Position numbers and translations under genes: made by a program
In this document: piece after piece, positions 5,876 through 13,339 of the stretch
Numbering within the stretch: position 1 is the first letter of the stretch
Layout: the number at the start of each line of letters is the position of its first letter
Notes under the pieces: model-generated
Told to the model about the DNA's origin: nothing
The model's database searches: none
What the model saw: only the letters and a program-made list of their open reading frames with translations
IMG/VR virus record: IMGVR_UViG_3300028925_012764
Span: 1 to 23,680 of that record
Source of the DNA: a virus
Strand: one strand, 5' to 3'
DNA length: 23,680 nucleotides

Positions 5876-6226
5876 ATGAACGACATTAAAAATCAAAGCG
5901 GCCCCCAAGTCTTTGTAACGCAGTTTGACCCGAAGTGGGATTTTTCATCTTTGGTAAAGCATGGTGAGGTGGTTTTCCTAACCCAGACCGAATATAGGCC
6001 TGAGCCATCTATGCCTGGGTATAATCAGGCTATCATGGCGGAAATCTTGCGCAACATGAAAGAGTACCGCCCCGGAATTGACTATATAGCCCTCACCGGG
6101 TCCGCTATGCCAAACGTTATCTCAGGAATGGCTCTTGGTAGCATTCTGCGCTACAACAGTAACGTATCCAACAACATTTTAAAATGGAGTCGAAGAAATC
6201 ACGACTACGAATTGTTTGCACTTTAA
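5876..6226 (+). CDS. Conserved-type phage protein of unknown function (116 aa)
   Basis: This is the first gene behind consensus promoter P3, with an AGAGGAA ribosome site 7 bases before the ATG. The 116-residue product reads as a small alpha/beta protein: VFVTQFDPKWDFSSLVKHG, then VVFLTQTEYRP, a helix, and DYIALTGSAMPNVISG. The segment near residue 78 (DYIALTGSAMPNVISGMALG) looks like a strand followed by a glycine-rich turn. It might be a small phage protein in the style of proteins that report a count or list, but no family is clear. Its place at the head of the replication operon suggests a replication or regulatory role. Confidence 0.83.
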   Translation: MNDIKNQSGPQVFVTQFDPKWDFSSLVKHGEVVFLTQTEYRPEPSMPGYNQAIMAEILRNMKEYRPGIDYIALTGSAMPNVISGMALGSILRYNSNVSNNILKWSRRNHDYELFAL

Positions 6227-6238
6227 GAGGAAGAGATC

Positions 6239-6637
6239 ATGAGTATTAAAACGCTGGCCGAAAAAATGGTCATAGTAAAAACCAAGCTTGAAGCATCAAA
6301 GTCGGCAACGGCTGAGCTACAGAAAGAATTCGATGACATTCGGAAGGTCCAATTACCAGAAGCTATGGAAGCTGCTGGCATGGAGTCTACCCGGTTGCCG
6401 AATATTGGTACGGTTTCAATGAGAACCGATGCATACGCAAGTATCAAAGGTGGTCAGCAAGAAGGAGCATACCAATGGATGCGAGAAAACGGCTTTGAAG
6501 ATCTTATCAAAGAGTTTGTTCACACGTCCACCCTTAAAGCTTTCCTAAAGGAGCAATTTCGCGAAGGCGAGCAACTCCCGGAAGAAATCTTTACATTTTC
6601 ACCCTATAGCTATGTCGCTATAACTAAATCAAAATAG
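6239..6637 (+). CDS. Conserved phage replication-region protein (132 aa)
   Basis: AAGAGGAAGAG precedes the ATG. Residues 1-45 form a predicted coiled coil (LAEKMVIVKTKLEASKSATA and on). Residues 46-132 form a compact domain with MEAAGMESTRLPNIGTVSMR, the segment GAYQWMRENGFEDLI and HTSTLKAFLKE. Proteins of this layout (a coiled coil, then a small domain with an LPN-G-V-x-V strand and a W-L-x-x-NGF-x-DLI helix) recur in phage replication gene blocks next to SSB-like and polymerase genes. I infer an accessory replication or recombination role. No enzyme motif is visible. Confidence 0.82.
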   Translation: MSIKTLAEKMVIVKTKLEASKSATAELQKEFDDIRKVQLPEAMEAAGMESTRLPNIGTVSMRTDAYASIKGGQQEGAYQWMRENGFEDLIKEFVHTSTLKAFLKEQFREGEQLPEEIFTFSPYSYVAITKSK

Positions 6638-6653
6638 AACCGAGGATTAAGAA

Positions 6654-7364
6654 ATGAGCACTAAACAACTTAAAACCAATAGTGGTGAAGTAGCACGTCC
6701 AGCATTCATGGACACTGGCAGCGGACGTGGCTCCGAAGGAGTCGGCATCGATGATATCACGATTCCACGCGTAGATGTACTCCAGGCTCTAAGCCCCCAG
6801 CGCAAAAAAACGAACGCAGAGTACATAGAAGGAGCCGAGGAGGGTATGCTCTTTAATACCGTCACCAAGCAGCTCTATGGCCCCAGCTTTCTTTTTGTAC
6901 CAGTGTACTTCCGAAAAGAGTATGTTATCTGGAAGGACCGCAAAGAGGGAGGTGGATTTGCTGGCGCATTTGCCTCTGAGCAAGACGCCCAGAATGCAAT
7001 GACGGACCAAGATCTTAACCCGGAAATCCACCAAATCACCGACACCGGGCAACATTTCGGTTTGCTAGTAGATGATCATGAGTCTGAAAACCCTAAAATT
7101 GAAGAAGCCGTAATTTCAATGTCTCGGTCTAAGATGAAGGTTAGTCGCCAATTGAACACAATGATTCGCATGGCAGGGGGTGACCGTTTCGAAAGAGCTT
7201 ACACTATTGCTTCTGCCGAGTCTACCAACAACAATGGCGATGAATTTTGGAACATTTCGGTTAAGCAAATGGGCTACGTTTCTGAGTCTGTATTTAAGGC
7301 TGCTGAGGTAGTGTATACCGCTATCACGGCTGGGACCACAGACGTTAGCCGCACAGCTGACTAA
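6654..7364 (+). CDS. Conserved phage protein, possible ssDNA-binding or recombination accessory
   Basis: CGAGGA stands about 10 bases before the ATG. The 236-residue product has a flexible Gly/Ser-rich N-terminus (to about residue 30), then DDITIPRVDVLQALSPQRKK, the segment GAEEGMLFNTVTKQLYG and a beta-rich core with FVPVYFRKEYVIWKDRKEGG. A long helical/beta C-terminal part contains SMSRSKMKVSRQLNTMIRMA and FWNISVKQMGYVSESVFKAA. This pattern (IPR-x-x-LQALSP, then W in a strand, then a late K-x-x-R-x-LN) is one I associate with a conserved phage replication-block family of unknown biochemistry, sometimes suggested to bind single-stranded DNA. The lack of an acidic tip contrasts with the small protein at 7403. 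Confidence 0.8.
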   Translation: MSTKQLKTNSGEVARPAFMDTGSGRGSEGVGIDDITIPRVDVLQALSPQRKKTNAEYIEGAEEGMLFNTVTKQLYGPSFLFVPVYFRKEYVIWKDRKEGGGFAGAFASEQDAQNAMTDQDLNPEIHQITDTGQHFGLLVDDHESENPKIEEAVISMSRSKMKVSRQLNTMIRMAGGDRFERAYTIASAESTNNNGDEFWNISVKQMGYVSESVFKAAEVVYTAITAGTTDVSRTAD

Positions 7365-7370
7365 AACTGA

Positions 7371-7388
7371 TGGCCCCTCCGGGGGCCA
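7371..7388 (+). promoter_or_regulatory. Intercistronic hairpin with UCCG tetraloop
   Basis: TGGCCCC (7371-7377) and GGGGCCA (7382-7388) form a 7-bp stem closed by C(UCCG)G, a member of the stable UNCG tetraloop class. Only ATTT follows, so termination is unlikely to be complete. The GGAG ribosome site of the gene at 7403 comes 4 bases later. It resembles the hairpin at 1222-1237. Confidence 0.8.
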
Positions 7389-7402
7389 ATTTGGAGACTA
7401 TC

Positions 7403-7645
7403 ATGGCGTTTGAACAAAGAGAACTTAGTGGTTCACTATTCCGCAACACTTACAAAAAAGCCTCAAACCAACCCGACCACCGGGGGTCCTGTAAAATTGG
7501 CGGTGAAGAATATGACATTTCAGCCTGGATTAAAGACGGTAAATCCGGCAAATTTTTCAGTCTAGCATTCCAAAAGAAAGCTGGCGAGCCAACCAAAGCT
7601 TTATCAGATGACGGAATTGACACAGACGAAGACATACCGTTTTAA
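7403..7645 (+). CDS. Small OB-like protein with SSB-type acidic C-terminal tip
   Basis: The start is set at 7403 (MAFEQRELSG) from GGAG 7 bases upstream. The 80-residue protein has a single beta-rich domain (residues 8-58: GSLFRNTYKKASNQPDHRGS, then GGEEYDISAWIKDGKSGKFF, then SLAFQ). This resembles a widespread group of small phage proteins loosely like DUF736. Residues 69-80 are acidic and end in DTDEDIPF. Bacterial SSB proteins end in the same kind of tip (DDDIPF), which docks SSB-interacting repair and replication proteins. I infer a minimal ssDNA-binding protein, or a decoy for the host SSB interaction network, acting with the polymerase encoded 41 bases downstream. A basic face (KK, HR, K at 44, 47, 50) would suit DNA binding. 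Confidence 0.85.
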   Translation: MAFEQRELSGSLFRNTYKKASNQPDHRGSCKIGGEEYDISAWIKDGKSGKFFSLAFQKKAGEPTKALSDDGIDTDEDIPF

Positions 7646-7686
7646 ACCACCAGCAAAGAACTCCACTTTAACAAAGAGTATTCACC

Positions 7687-9525
7687 ATGTTCAATTTACC
7701 AGATCTCAGCCAGTACCCGGTTATCGCACTTGATACCGAGACCACTGGACTTTTACAAGGGGTGGACAAAGCCTTTGGCGTCTCCATTACCCTCCCTAAC
7801 CTGCAGGATTTCTATTGGGACCTGCGAGTCCAACCCCAAATCATAGAATATCTAAATGAAAAACTCGGCAATTATCGTGGCATCATCGTGGGCCATAACA
7901 TCGGCTTTGATTACAGGATGTCACGTTCTGCCGGACTTATGCTACCTATCTCCAGGCTCGATGACACTGTCATTAGGGCTGCTCTCATTGACGAGCATTT
8001 GGTATCTTACCGCTTGGATGATCTTGCGATAAAGTATCTCAATGAAAGGAAGGAAATAGAAATTTACGAGGAGTTGGCTTTTTTATTTGGGGGCCGGGCC
8101 ACTCGAAAGGTCCAAATGCCAAACATCAGCCGGGCTCCTGTAAGTGTTGTCGCCCCATATGCAAAGAAAGACACAAACCTAACAATGCGCCTTTGGCAGT
8201 GGCAAGAGAAAGAGATCAAAACCCAAAATCTAGGTGAAATTCATGAATTTGAACGGTCTCTAATACCCACCTTTATCAAGACTATGGAAAGGGGCATTAG
8301 GATTGATTCCGGGTACGCAGAAGAAGCGGCTGATAAACTCACACCTCTTATACTGGAAGACCAGAAAGCTCTAAATAAAATTGCAGGACATGAGATCAAT
8401 GCCAATTCATCTGTCCAAATCCGAAAGCTATTTGAACCCAAGATGACGACACTTCGTGGAACCAAGCAATGGGCAGCAAACGATGGTACATTTTTGTTGG
8501 AGACCAATAGTGGCAATCCATCTATTGGTTCTGATGCCCTACGCCAAATGACACACCCAGCAGCAGCGAGGATTCTTTCAATTAGGTCCTTAATCAAAAC
8601 TAGAGACACCTTCATCAGAGGACACGTGTTGGGCCATAGTGTTGGCGATAGGGTCTATCCCACCATAAACCAAAGTAAAGGCGAAACCGGGGGCACTGGC
8701 ACAGGGCGGCTGTCGATTCAAAATCCGGCAATGCAGCAAATACCATCCCGCAACAAAACAGTAGCAGCTATTGTTAAGCCTTGTTTCTTACCAGACGAAG
8801 GAATGGTATGGGTTGATGGGGATATGAGTTCGTTTGAGGTACGGGTATTTGCCCATTTAATAAACAACCCAGTCATCAACGATGAATATGAACGTGAACC
8901 GGGCACAGACTTGCATCAGTTTGTGGGTGATCTGGCCAACCTGCCCCGGAACGCTACCTATAATGGCCAGGCCAATGCTAAGCAATTGAACTTATCGATG
9001 ATTTTTAATTCAGGGAACGGGGCGATAGCAGACGAAATGGGGATGGACTGGGAGTGGCAATCTTTTAGGTCTTCAGACGGAAAGACCATAACCTATAAAA
9101 AAGCCGGGGCGGAAGCACTAGAAGTTATCCAGCGATACCATAGTCGAGTGCCCGGTGTGAAAGAGCTGGCCCAAAAAATGCAAAGGCGAGCTGAAAATTG
9201 GGGCTACGTTATGAATTATAAAGGCCGCAAGCTTAGATTCCCTCATGGTTGGAAATCATACAAAGCCTCTGGTCTTTTAATACAATCAACGGCAGCTGAC
9301 CTAAACAAAGAAAACTGGAAATTGGCCGAGGAAGCTATGGGTGATGACGGCCATCTTATTTTAAACACTCATGATTCTTACTCAATGTGTATGCCGGAAG
9401 ATTGGCAGCCAGTTTGGGCTAGAGTCAAAGAAGCAATAGAACGCCCACGTCTCAGAGTTCCACTAGTATTGGACTTGAATGGGGCAGGTAAAAATTGGTG
9501 GGAAGCCTTACAGGGAGAGAAATAG
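7687..9525 (+). CDS. dpoZ: Family A DNA polymerase with 3'-5' exonuclease (DpoZ candidate)
   Basis: The 612-residue enzyme has an N-terminal DEDDy proofreading domain: DTETTG (Asp16, Glu18), GHNIGFDYR (Asp75) and YAKKD (Tyr158, Asp162). The polymerase domain follows: GTGTGRLSIQNPAMQQIP (337-353), motif A GDMSSFEVR (Asp379, Glu384), O-helix around 428-440 and motif C THDS (His562, Asp563). There is no 5' nuclease domain. The O-helix is unusual: relative to E. coli Pol I, R754, F762, Y766 and G767 become Gln428, Leu436, Phe440 and Asn441, while K758 is kept as Lys432; motif C has Ser where Glu is usual. An extra segment (about 453-475) follows the O-helix. The gene sits in one operon with purZ, datZ and mazZ, so it is the likely copying enzyme for Z-DNA. 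The symbol is given from context; no search was run. Confidence 0.93.
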   Translation: MFNLPDLSQYPVIALDTETTGLLQGVDKAFGVSITLPNLQDFYWDLRVQPQIIEYLNEKLGNYRGIIVGHNIGFDYRMSRSAGLMLPISRLDDTVIRAALIDEHLVSYRLDDLAIKYLNERKEIEIYEELAFLFGGRATRKVQMPNISRAPVSVVAPYAKKDTNLTMRLWQWQEKEIKTQNLGEIHEFERSLIPTFIKTMERGIRIDSGYAEEAADKLTPLILEDQKALNKIAGHEINANSSVQIRKLFEPKMTTLRGTKQWAANDGTFLLETNSGNPSIGSDALRQMTHPAAARILSIRSLIKTRDTFIRGHVLGHSVGDRVYPTINQSKGETGGTGTGRLSIQNPAMQQIPSRNKTVAAIVKPCFLPDEGMVWVDGDMSSFEVRVFAHLINNPVINDEYEREPGTDLHQFVGDLANLPRNATYNGQANAKQLNLSMIFNSGNGAIADEMGMDWEWQSFRSSDGKTITYKKAGAEALEVIQRYHSRVPGVKELAQKMQRRAENWGYVMNYKGRKLRFPHGWKSYKASGLLIQSTAADLNKENWKLAEEAMGDDGHLILNTHDSYSMCMPEDWQPVWARVKEAIERPRLRVPLVLDLNGAGKNWWEALQGEK

Positions 9526-11822
9526 TGGAAGCAACTGAACACACAGTCCTGGACCTGAGAAGTCTAGAAGATATTTCCAATTTGGAGTCCTATGAACAGA
9601 AACTCTACATGGCAGCTTTGGAATACATCAAAGCAGGTTTTTATGTAGTCCCCTTAACCAAAAATGAAAAGAAGCTGCCAGAAGCCAATAAAGGGGTAAA
9701 CTACTCTACTGCCTCCAATAGTCACCGGGTGATTGAGAAGTGGTTCCACCCCACAAAGGGCAAATTTGCTGGATATAACATTGGAATCGCCACCGGGCGT
9801 GAGAATGGTGTGTTTGTAGTAGATGTGGACCGCCACGGTGAAGAGGACGGAGTTCAAACCTTGAAGGACCTTGAAGCCAAGCACAGCGAGCTTCCAATAG
9901 GCCCCTGCCAAGCCACCCCAAATGGGGGGTTTCATTATCTATTTAGGTGGCAGGAAAACGCTACTAATAGTACTAACAAAATCGGCCCTGCCATCGACAC
10001 TAGAGGTGGCAGCAAGACAGCTTGCAAGGGACATATTGTAGCCTGGCCTTCAATGATAAACGGAATTGGCTACAAATGGGTGACATCAGGACCACTACCC
10101 AGTATTCCCCATTGGGTGGTGGAAAAGATGGGAATCTCTTGGTCAAAACCAAGGGGCGAAATCACCGGGAACGGCCGGGGCAATGAGAATGTCAACGTTG
10201 ATGATTTCGAAAAGAAAGTTCCCCTCGACCAGATCACCCGGATGATGGAATCTATTGCTATCGATGATGCTAGTTATGATGAGTGGATACGGGTTGGTAT
10301 GGCCATCAAATCTCAATATCCGGACGAGGACGGTTTTGAGTTGTGGGATGACTGGTCATCACAGGGCTACAGATATGAAAAAAACGAATGTCGCATACGC
10401 TGGGATGGTTTCAGCGATTTTGGTACTGTCAGAATGGGCTCCCTGTTTTACATGTCAAATGAGAGTGGGTGGAAGCCCGAACCCGATGACGTCCACATGG
10501 GTAGAATTCACGGGGAAATTGAGCGAGTCAACGCTGAATATGGTTTTACTGTAGTTGGTGGCAAAGCTAAAATCATCCGGGAAAGGAAGAAGACTCATGC
10601 GGCCGAAGCTCATATGGCCCGTTATGACTTAATGGACAAGTCTTCGTTTGAGGCATACCTAGAGAACGATAGGGTGGTAATAGACGAGGAGACCGGGAAA
10701 AAGATATCAGTGGCTAAGATATGGCTGGCGAGTGAAGCCAGGCGAACTTACCCAAACGGAATCGGCCTGTTTCCAGAGGGAGCACCCGGTGGATATTATA
10801 ACACTTGGGAAGGATTCTCAGCAAAGCCTGAACCGGGGGATTGCGATGTTTTCATTGACCACATCAAGGACATAATATGTAATGGGAATGAAGATGAAAG
10901 TAAGTGGGTATTAGACTGGATAGCCGATATGTTCCAAAACCCACAGGACCCCAAAGGCACTGCAATTGTAATGAGGGGAGGGGAAGGAACAGGAAAGGGT
11001 ACACTTGCCAACACAATAGGTGAGCTACTTGGGAGCCACTATATCCACCTCATTGATGACGCCCACCTAACCAGCAATTTCAATGCATTTATGATGGATG
11101 CCGTCTTGGTATTTGCAGACGAGATCACTTGGGGTGGTAATAAAAAGACATCAGGCAAACTCAAAGGCTTAGTGACCGAGAGGTTTCTTGTTTGTGAGCG
11201 CAAAGGCGTAGATGCCCAGAGCTTCCGAAATATGATACATATGTTTATAGCATCTAATTCTAAGTGGGTTATCCCCGCTGGAACAGATTCCAGGCGTTGG
11301 TATGTAACCGATGTTAGTCCCAATAAAAAGGGCAACATACCTTATTTTAAGAATATAAAAACCTTCTTTGACCAAGGTGGACACGGGAAAGTTCTTAATT
11401 TCTTCCTAAATAGGAAAATAACCAGCGATTTAAGAATAGCCCCACATACGGAAGCATTGCAAGACCAGAGAGATATGTCGATGTCTTCAGAGACAACAGC
11501 AAATTGGATTTCCATGCTTTGCATAAACGAGTCAATGAAAGCCCCCTGTCTTGACGACACAGAAGGATGGCCAACTAAAGTCCAAAAGAAGGATTTATAT
11601 GAAGATTACAGTGAATGGTGTTCAAAGCGAAATAGACATTCTGACCACATGATGATTTTTTTCAAAGAACTGAAGAAAATGGGTTTCAGGCCCACAAAGA
11701 AAAGACTACCGGGTGGAGGAAGAGTTCCTGCGGTGGAAGTGCCTCTATTAGAAAATCTGATAGAGTCAATGAAGCAATTGCATAACATGAACCTAAGGGA
11801 AGATAATGATGATGATGGATAA
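9525..11822 (+). CDS. PrimPol-SF3 helicase fusion (replicative primase-helicase)
   Basis: The GTG start at 9525 overlaps the polymerase stop (TAGTG) behind AGGGAGAG; a TTG further upstream is less likely. The 765-residue product contains three known parts. Residues about 26-205 form a bifunctional primase-polymerase (Prim-Pol) domain with catalytic DVD (100-102) and GGFHYLF with His137. Residues about 232-316 resemble the PriCT-2 primase C-terminal domain (YDEWIRVGMAIKSQYPDEDG, then WDDWS). Residues about 440-640 form a D5-like/SF3 helicase with Walker A GGEGTGKGT (485-493) and Walker B VLVFADE (527-533). It should prime and unwind the phage genome. The fusion is common in phages; the PurZ cyanophage S-2L uses a PrimPol-type enzyme for copying, so priming with Z nucleotides is worth considering. 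The PurZ start lies inside its last codons. Confidence 0.93.
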   Translation: MEATEHTVLDLRSLEDISNLESYEQKLYMAALEYIKAGFYVVPLTKNEKKLPEANKGVNYSTASNSHRVIEKWFHPTKGKFAGYNIGIATGRENGVFVVDVDRHGEEDGVQTLKDLEAKHSELPIGPCQATPNGGFHYLFRWQENATNSTNKIGPAIDTRGGSKTACKGHIVAWPSMINGIGYKWVTSGPLPSIPHWVVEKMGISWSKPRGEITGNGRGNENVNVDDFEKKVPLDQITRMMESIAIDDASYDEWIRVGMAIKSQYPDEDGFELWDDWSSQGYRYEKNECRIRWDGFSDFGTVRMGSLFYMSNESGWKPEPDDVHMGRIHGEIERVNAEYGFTVVGGKAKIIRERKKTHAAEAHMARYDLMDKSSFEAYLENDRVVIDEETGKKISVAKIWLASEARRTYPNGIGLFPEGAPGGYYNTWEGFSAKPEPGDCDVFIDHIKDIICNGNEDESKWVLDWIADMFQNPQDPKGTAIVMRGGEGTGKGTLANTIGELLGSHYIHLIDDAHLTSNFNAFMMDAVLVFADEITWGGNKKTSGKLKGLVTERFLVCERKGVDAQSFRNMIHMFIASNSKWVIPAGTDSRRWYVTDVSPNKKGNIPYFKNIKTFFDQGGHGKVLNFFLNRKITSDLRIAPHTEALQDQRDMSMSSETTANWISMLCINESMKAPCLDDTEGWPTKVQKKDLYEDYSEWCSKRNRHSDHMMIFFKELKKMGFRPTKKRLPGGGRVPAVEVPLLENLIESMKQLHNMNLREDNDDDG

Positions 11823-12840
11823 AAAAGTAGATGTAATAGTGGACCTTCAATTTGGCTCCACCGGGAAAGGCTTAATAGCCGGATATTTGGCCAAAAGGGG
11901 AGGCTATGATGTGGTGATAAACGCCAATATGCCAAACGCTGGCCATACATTCATAGACGACACCGGGCGCACTTGGATTCATAAAGTCCTGCCAAACGGT
12001 TTTGTGGCTGACTCTGTTAAGACTATAGGCCTGGGTCCAGGCTCAGTATTCAGCTTGGACCGCCTTACCAAAGAGCTAACCGAATCTAAAGACATAATGA
12101 AGGGCAAACGTCTGATAATACACGAAGCATCTGTCGTACTATCTGAAAAACACGCAGAGACCGAGCGAGCTATGCTTAGTGGGATTGCTTCTACAATGCA
12201 AGGAAGCGCAGCTGCGATGGTCCAAAAGATAATGCGCCAAAAAGAGGACAGCCCACTGGCCATATCCGCTCTAGCTAAAACCGGATTTGCTAAGTATGTA
12301 GTTACCCACGCTGAATGGATTAACATCATGTATAAGGCCCATAGGATACTCCTAGAGGGTGCTCAAGGATATAGTCTAGGTGTCAATTCTGGATTCTGGC
12401 CATACTGCACCAGCCGTGATTGCACCCCCACCCGGTTTTTGTCAGATTGTGCTATTCCTTTCAGCTGGGCCGATAAAGTGATTGGGACAGCTAGGGTCCA
12501 CCCCATAAGAGTTGGGAACACACCGGATGGTTTTAGTGGCGGACACTATGAGGACCAAGAGGAGACATCGTGGCTGGAGCTAGGCGAAGTGCCGGAGACT
12601 ACCACTGTAACCGGAAGAGAGAGAAGGGTGTTTACATTCAGCCGGGTCCAAATGCGAGAAGCTATCATGGCCTGCCAGCCCACTGATATATTCCTGAATT
12701 TCTGTAATTACGACCCCGATTTAGCTGAGGAAATAGTAGTCCAGACAAACTCGGACCTAGACACCTTTGGACCTTCCGGGTCACAAGTTACCTACACCGG
12801 GTGGGGTGCTGCAGAGGGAGATATAACCTGTGAGAATTAA
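11806..12840 (+). CDS. purZ: PurZ, 2-aminodeoxyadenylosuccinate synthetase
   Basis: PurZ joins L-aspartate to dGMP to give 2-aminodeoxyadenylosuccinate, the first committed step to dZTP. The 344-residue protein is a short PurA paralogue (PurA is about 430). It shows LQFGSTGKG (14-22), where PurA has GDEGKG: the catalytic Asp13 is replaced by Ser18, the substitution reported for PurZ. NAGHT (44-48) keeps the catalytic His47. EGAQGYSLGVNSGFWPY (184-200) and the aspartate-binding loop VTGRERR (268-274) are also present. Four consecutive ATGs (11806-11815) follow AAGGGA; the first two have the best spacing. The gene overlaps the primase gene by 17 bases and the HD gene by 11, so it is coupled to both. 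A cellular PurA is ruled out by length, the Ser and the setting. Confidence 0.96.
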   Translation: MMMMDKKVDVIVDLQFGSTGKGLIAGYLAKRGGYDVVINANMPNAGHTFIDDTGRTWIHKVLPNGFVADSVKTIGLGPGSVFSLDRLTKELTESKDIMKGKRLIIHEASVVLSEKHAETERAMLSGIASTMQGSAAAMVQKIMRQKEDSPLAISALAKTGFAKYVVTHAEWINIMYKAHRILLEGAQGYSLGVNSGFWPYCTSRDCTPTRFLSDCAIPFSWADKVIGTARVHPIRVGNTPDGFSGGHYEDQEETSWLELGEVPETTTVTGRERRVFTFSRVQMREAIMACQPTDIFLNFCNYDPDLAEEIVVQTNSDLDTFGPSGSQVTYTGWGAAEGDITCEN

Positions 12841-13339
12841 CGATATGCTTAGGGCCCAACACGTCAAGCGGTTTCATATAGTCCATACTATCAAGAACCA
12901 GAGCATAGCTGAACACTCGTTCAACGTGGCCATGATAGCAAGAAGAATCGCCATTGAAATGGGTTATGATGAAGATGATGTTAAGACCGTAATGTTGGCT
13001 GGCTTGGTCCACGATTTAGACGAAGTAATCACCGGGGACATTCCTACCCCCACTAAAATCAGGGCCAAGGCACAAGGAGTGGACCTGAACAATAACGGCA
13101 TAAATGTTCCATATCAATGTTCGGGTCTGGAGTGGGTTACAAGGATAGTTAAAGTCTCGGATTATATTGAAGCAATGTCATTTATGGAAGAAAATGCAGT
13201 TGGTATGCATGCTCTTACCGTTGAAGCTGATATAGGTGAAAAGATGGAAGCTTATGTCGAAGCCACTTTTAGCATCGATGAATTGGGCCAAATACGGGAC
13301 GTAGTAGAAGAAATTAAACAGGCAGACTTTGTATTTTGA
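12830..13339 (+). CDS. datZ: DatZ-like HD-domain dATP triphosphohydrolase
   Basis: The GTG start at 12830 is chosen because GAGGGAG lies 9 bases upstream; ATG at 12845 is the alternative. The 169-residue protein is an HD-domain phosphohydrolase of YfbR type. The metal ligands are His29 (AEHS), His61-Asp62 (LVHDLDEV) and Asp111 (KVSDYIEA). EVITGDIPTPTK (65-76) is the YfbR/DatZ signature. DatZ enzymes in PurZ phages remove the triphosphate from dATP, clearing adenine from the pool so that Z is used instead. Overlap with purZ (11 bases) and with the next gene (4 bases) shows one operon. A general 5'-nucleotidase is the alternative, but the PurZ neighbourhood makes DatZ much more likely. Confidence 0.92.
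   Translation: MRINDMLRAQHVKRFHIVHTIKNQSIAEHSFNVAMIARRIAIEMGYDEDDVKTVMLAGLVHDLDEVITGDIPTPTKIRAKAQGVDLNNNGINVPYQCSGLEWVTRIVKVSDYIEAMSFMEENAVGMHALTVEADIGEKMEAYVEATFSIDELGQIRDVVEEIKQADFVF

Noticed and set aside
10255-10554. 99-residue open frame overlapping the primase-helicase
   Set aside because: It is a shadow frame of a well-supported gene, with no ribosome site or recognisable domain.
11806-12840. Reading PurZ as an ordinary cellular adenylosuccinate synthetase
   Set aside because: The length (344 rather than about 430), Ser in the P-loop and the neighbours DatZ and MazZ all point to the phage enzyme.
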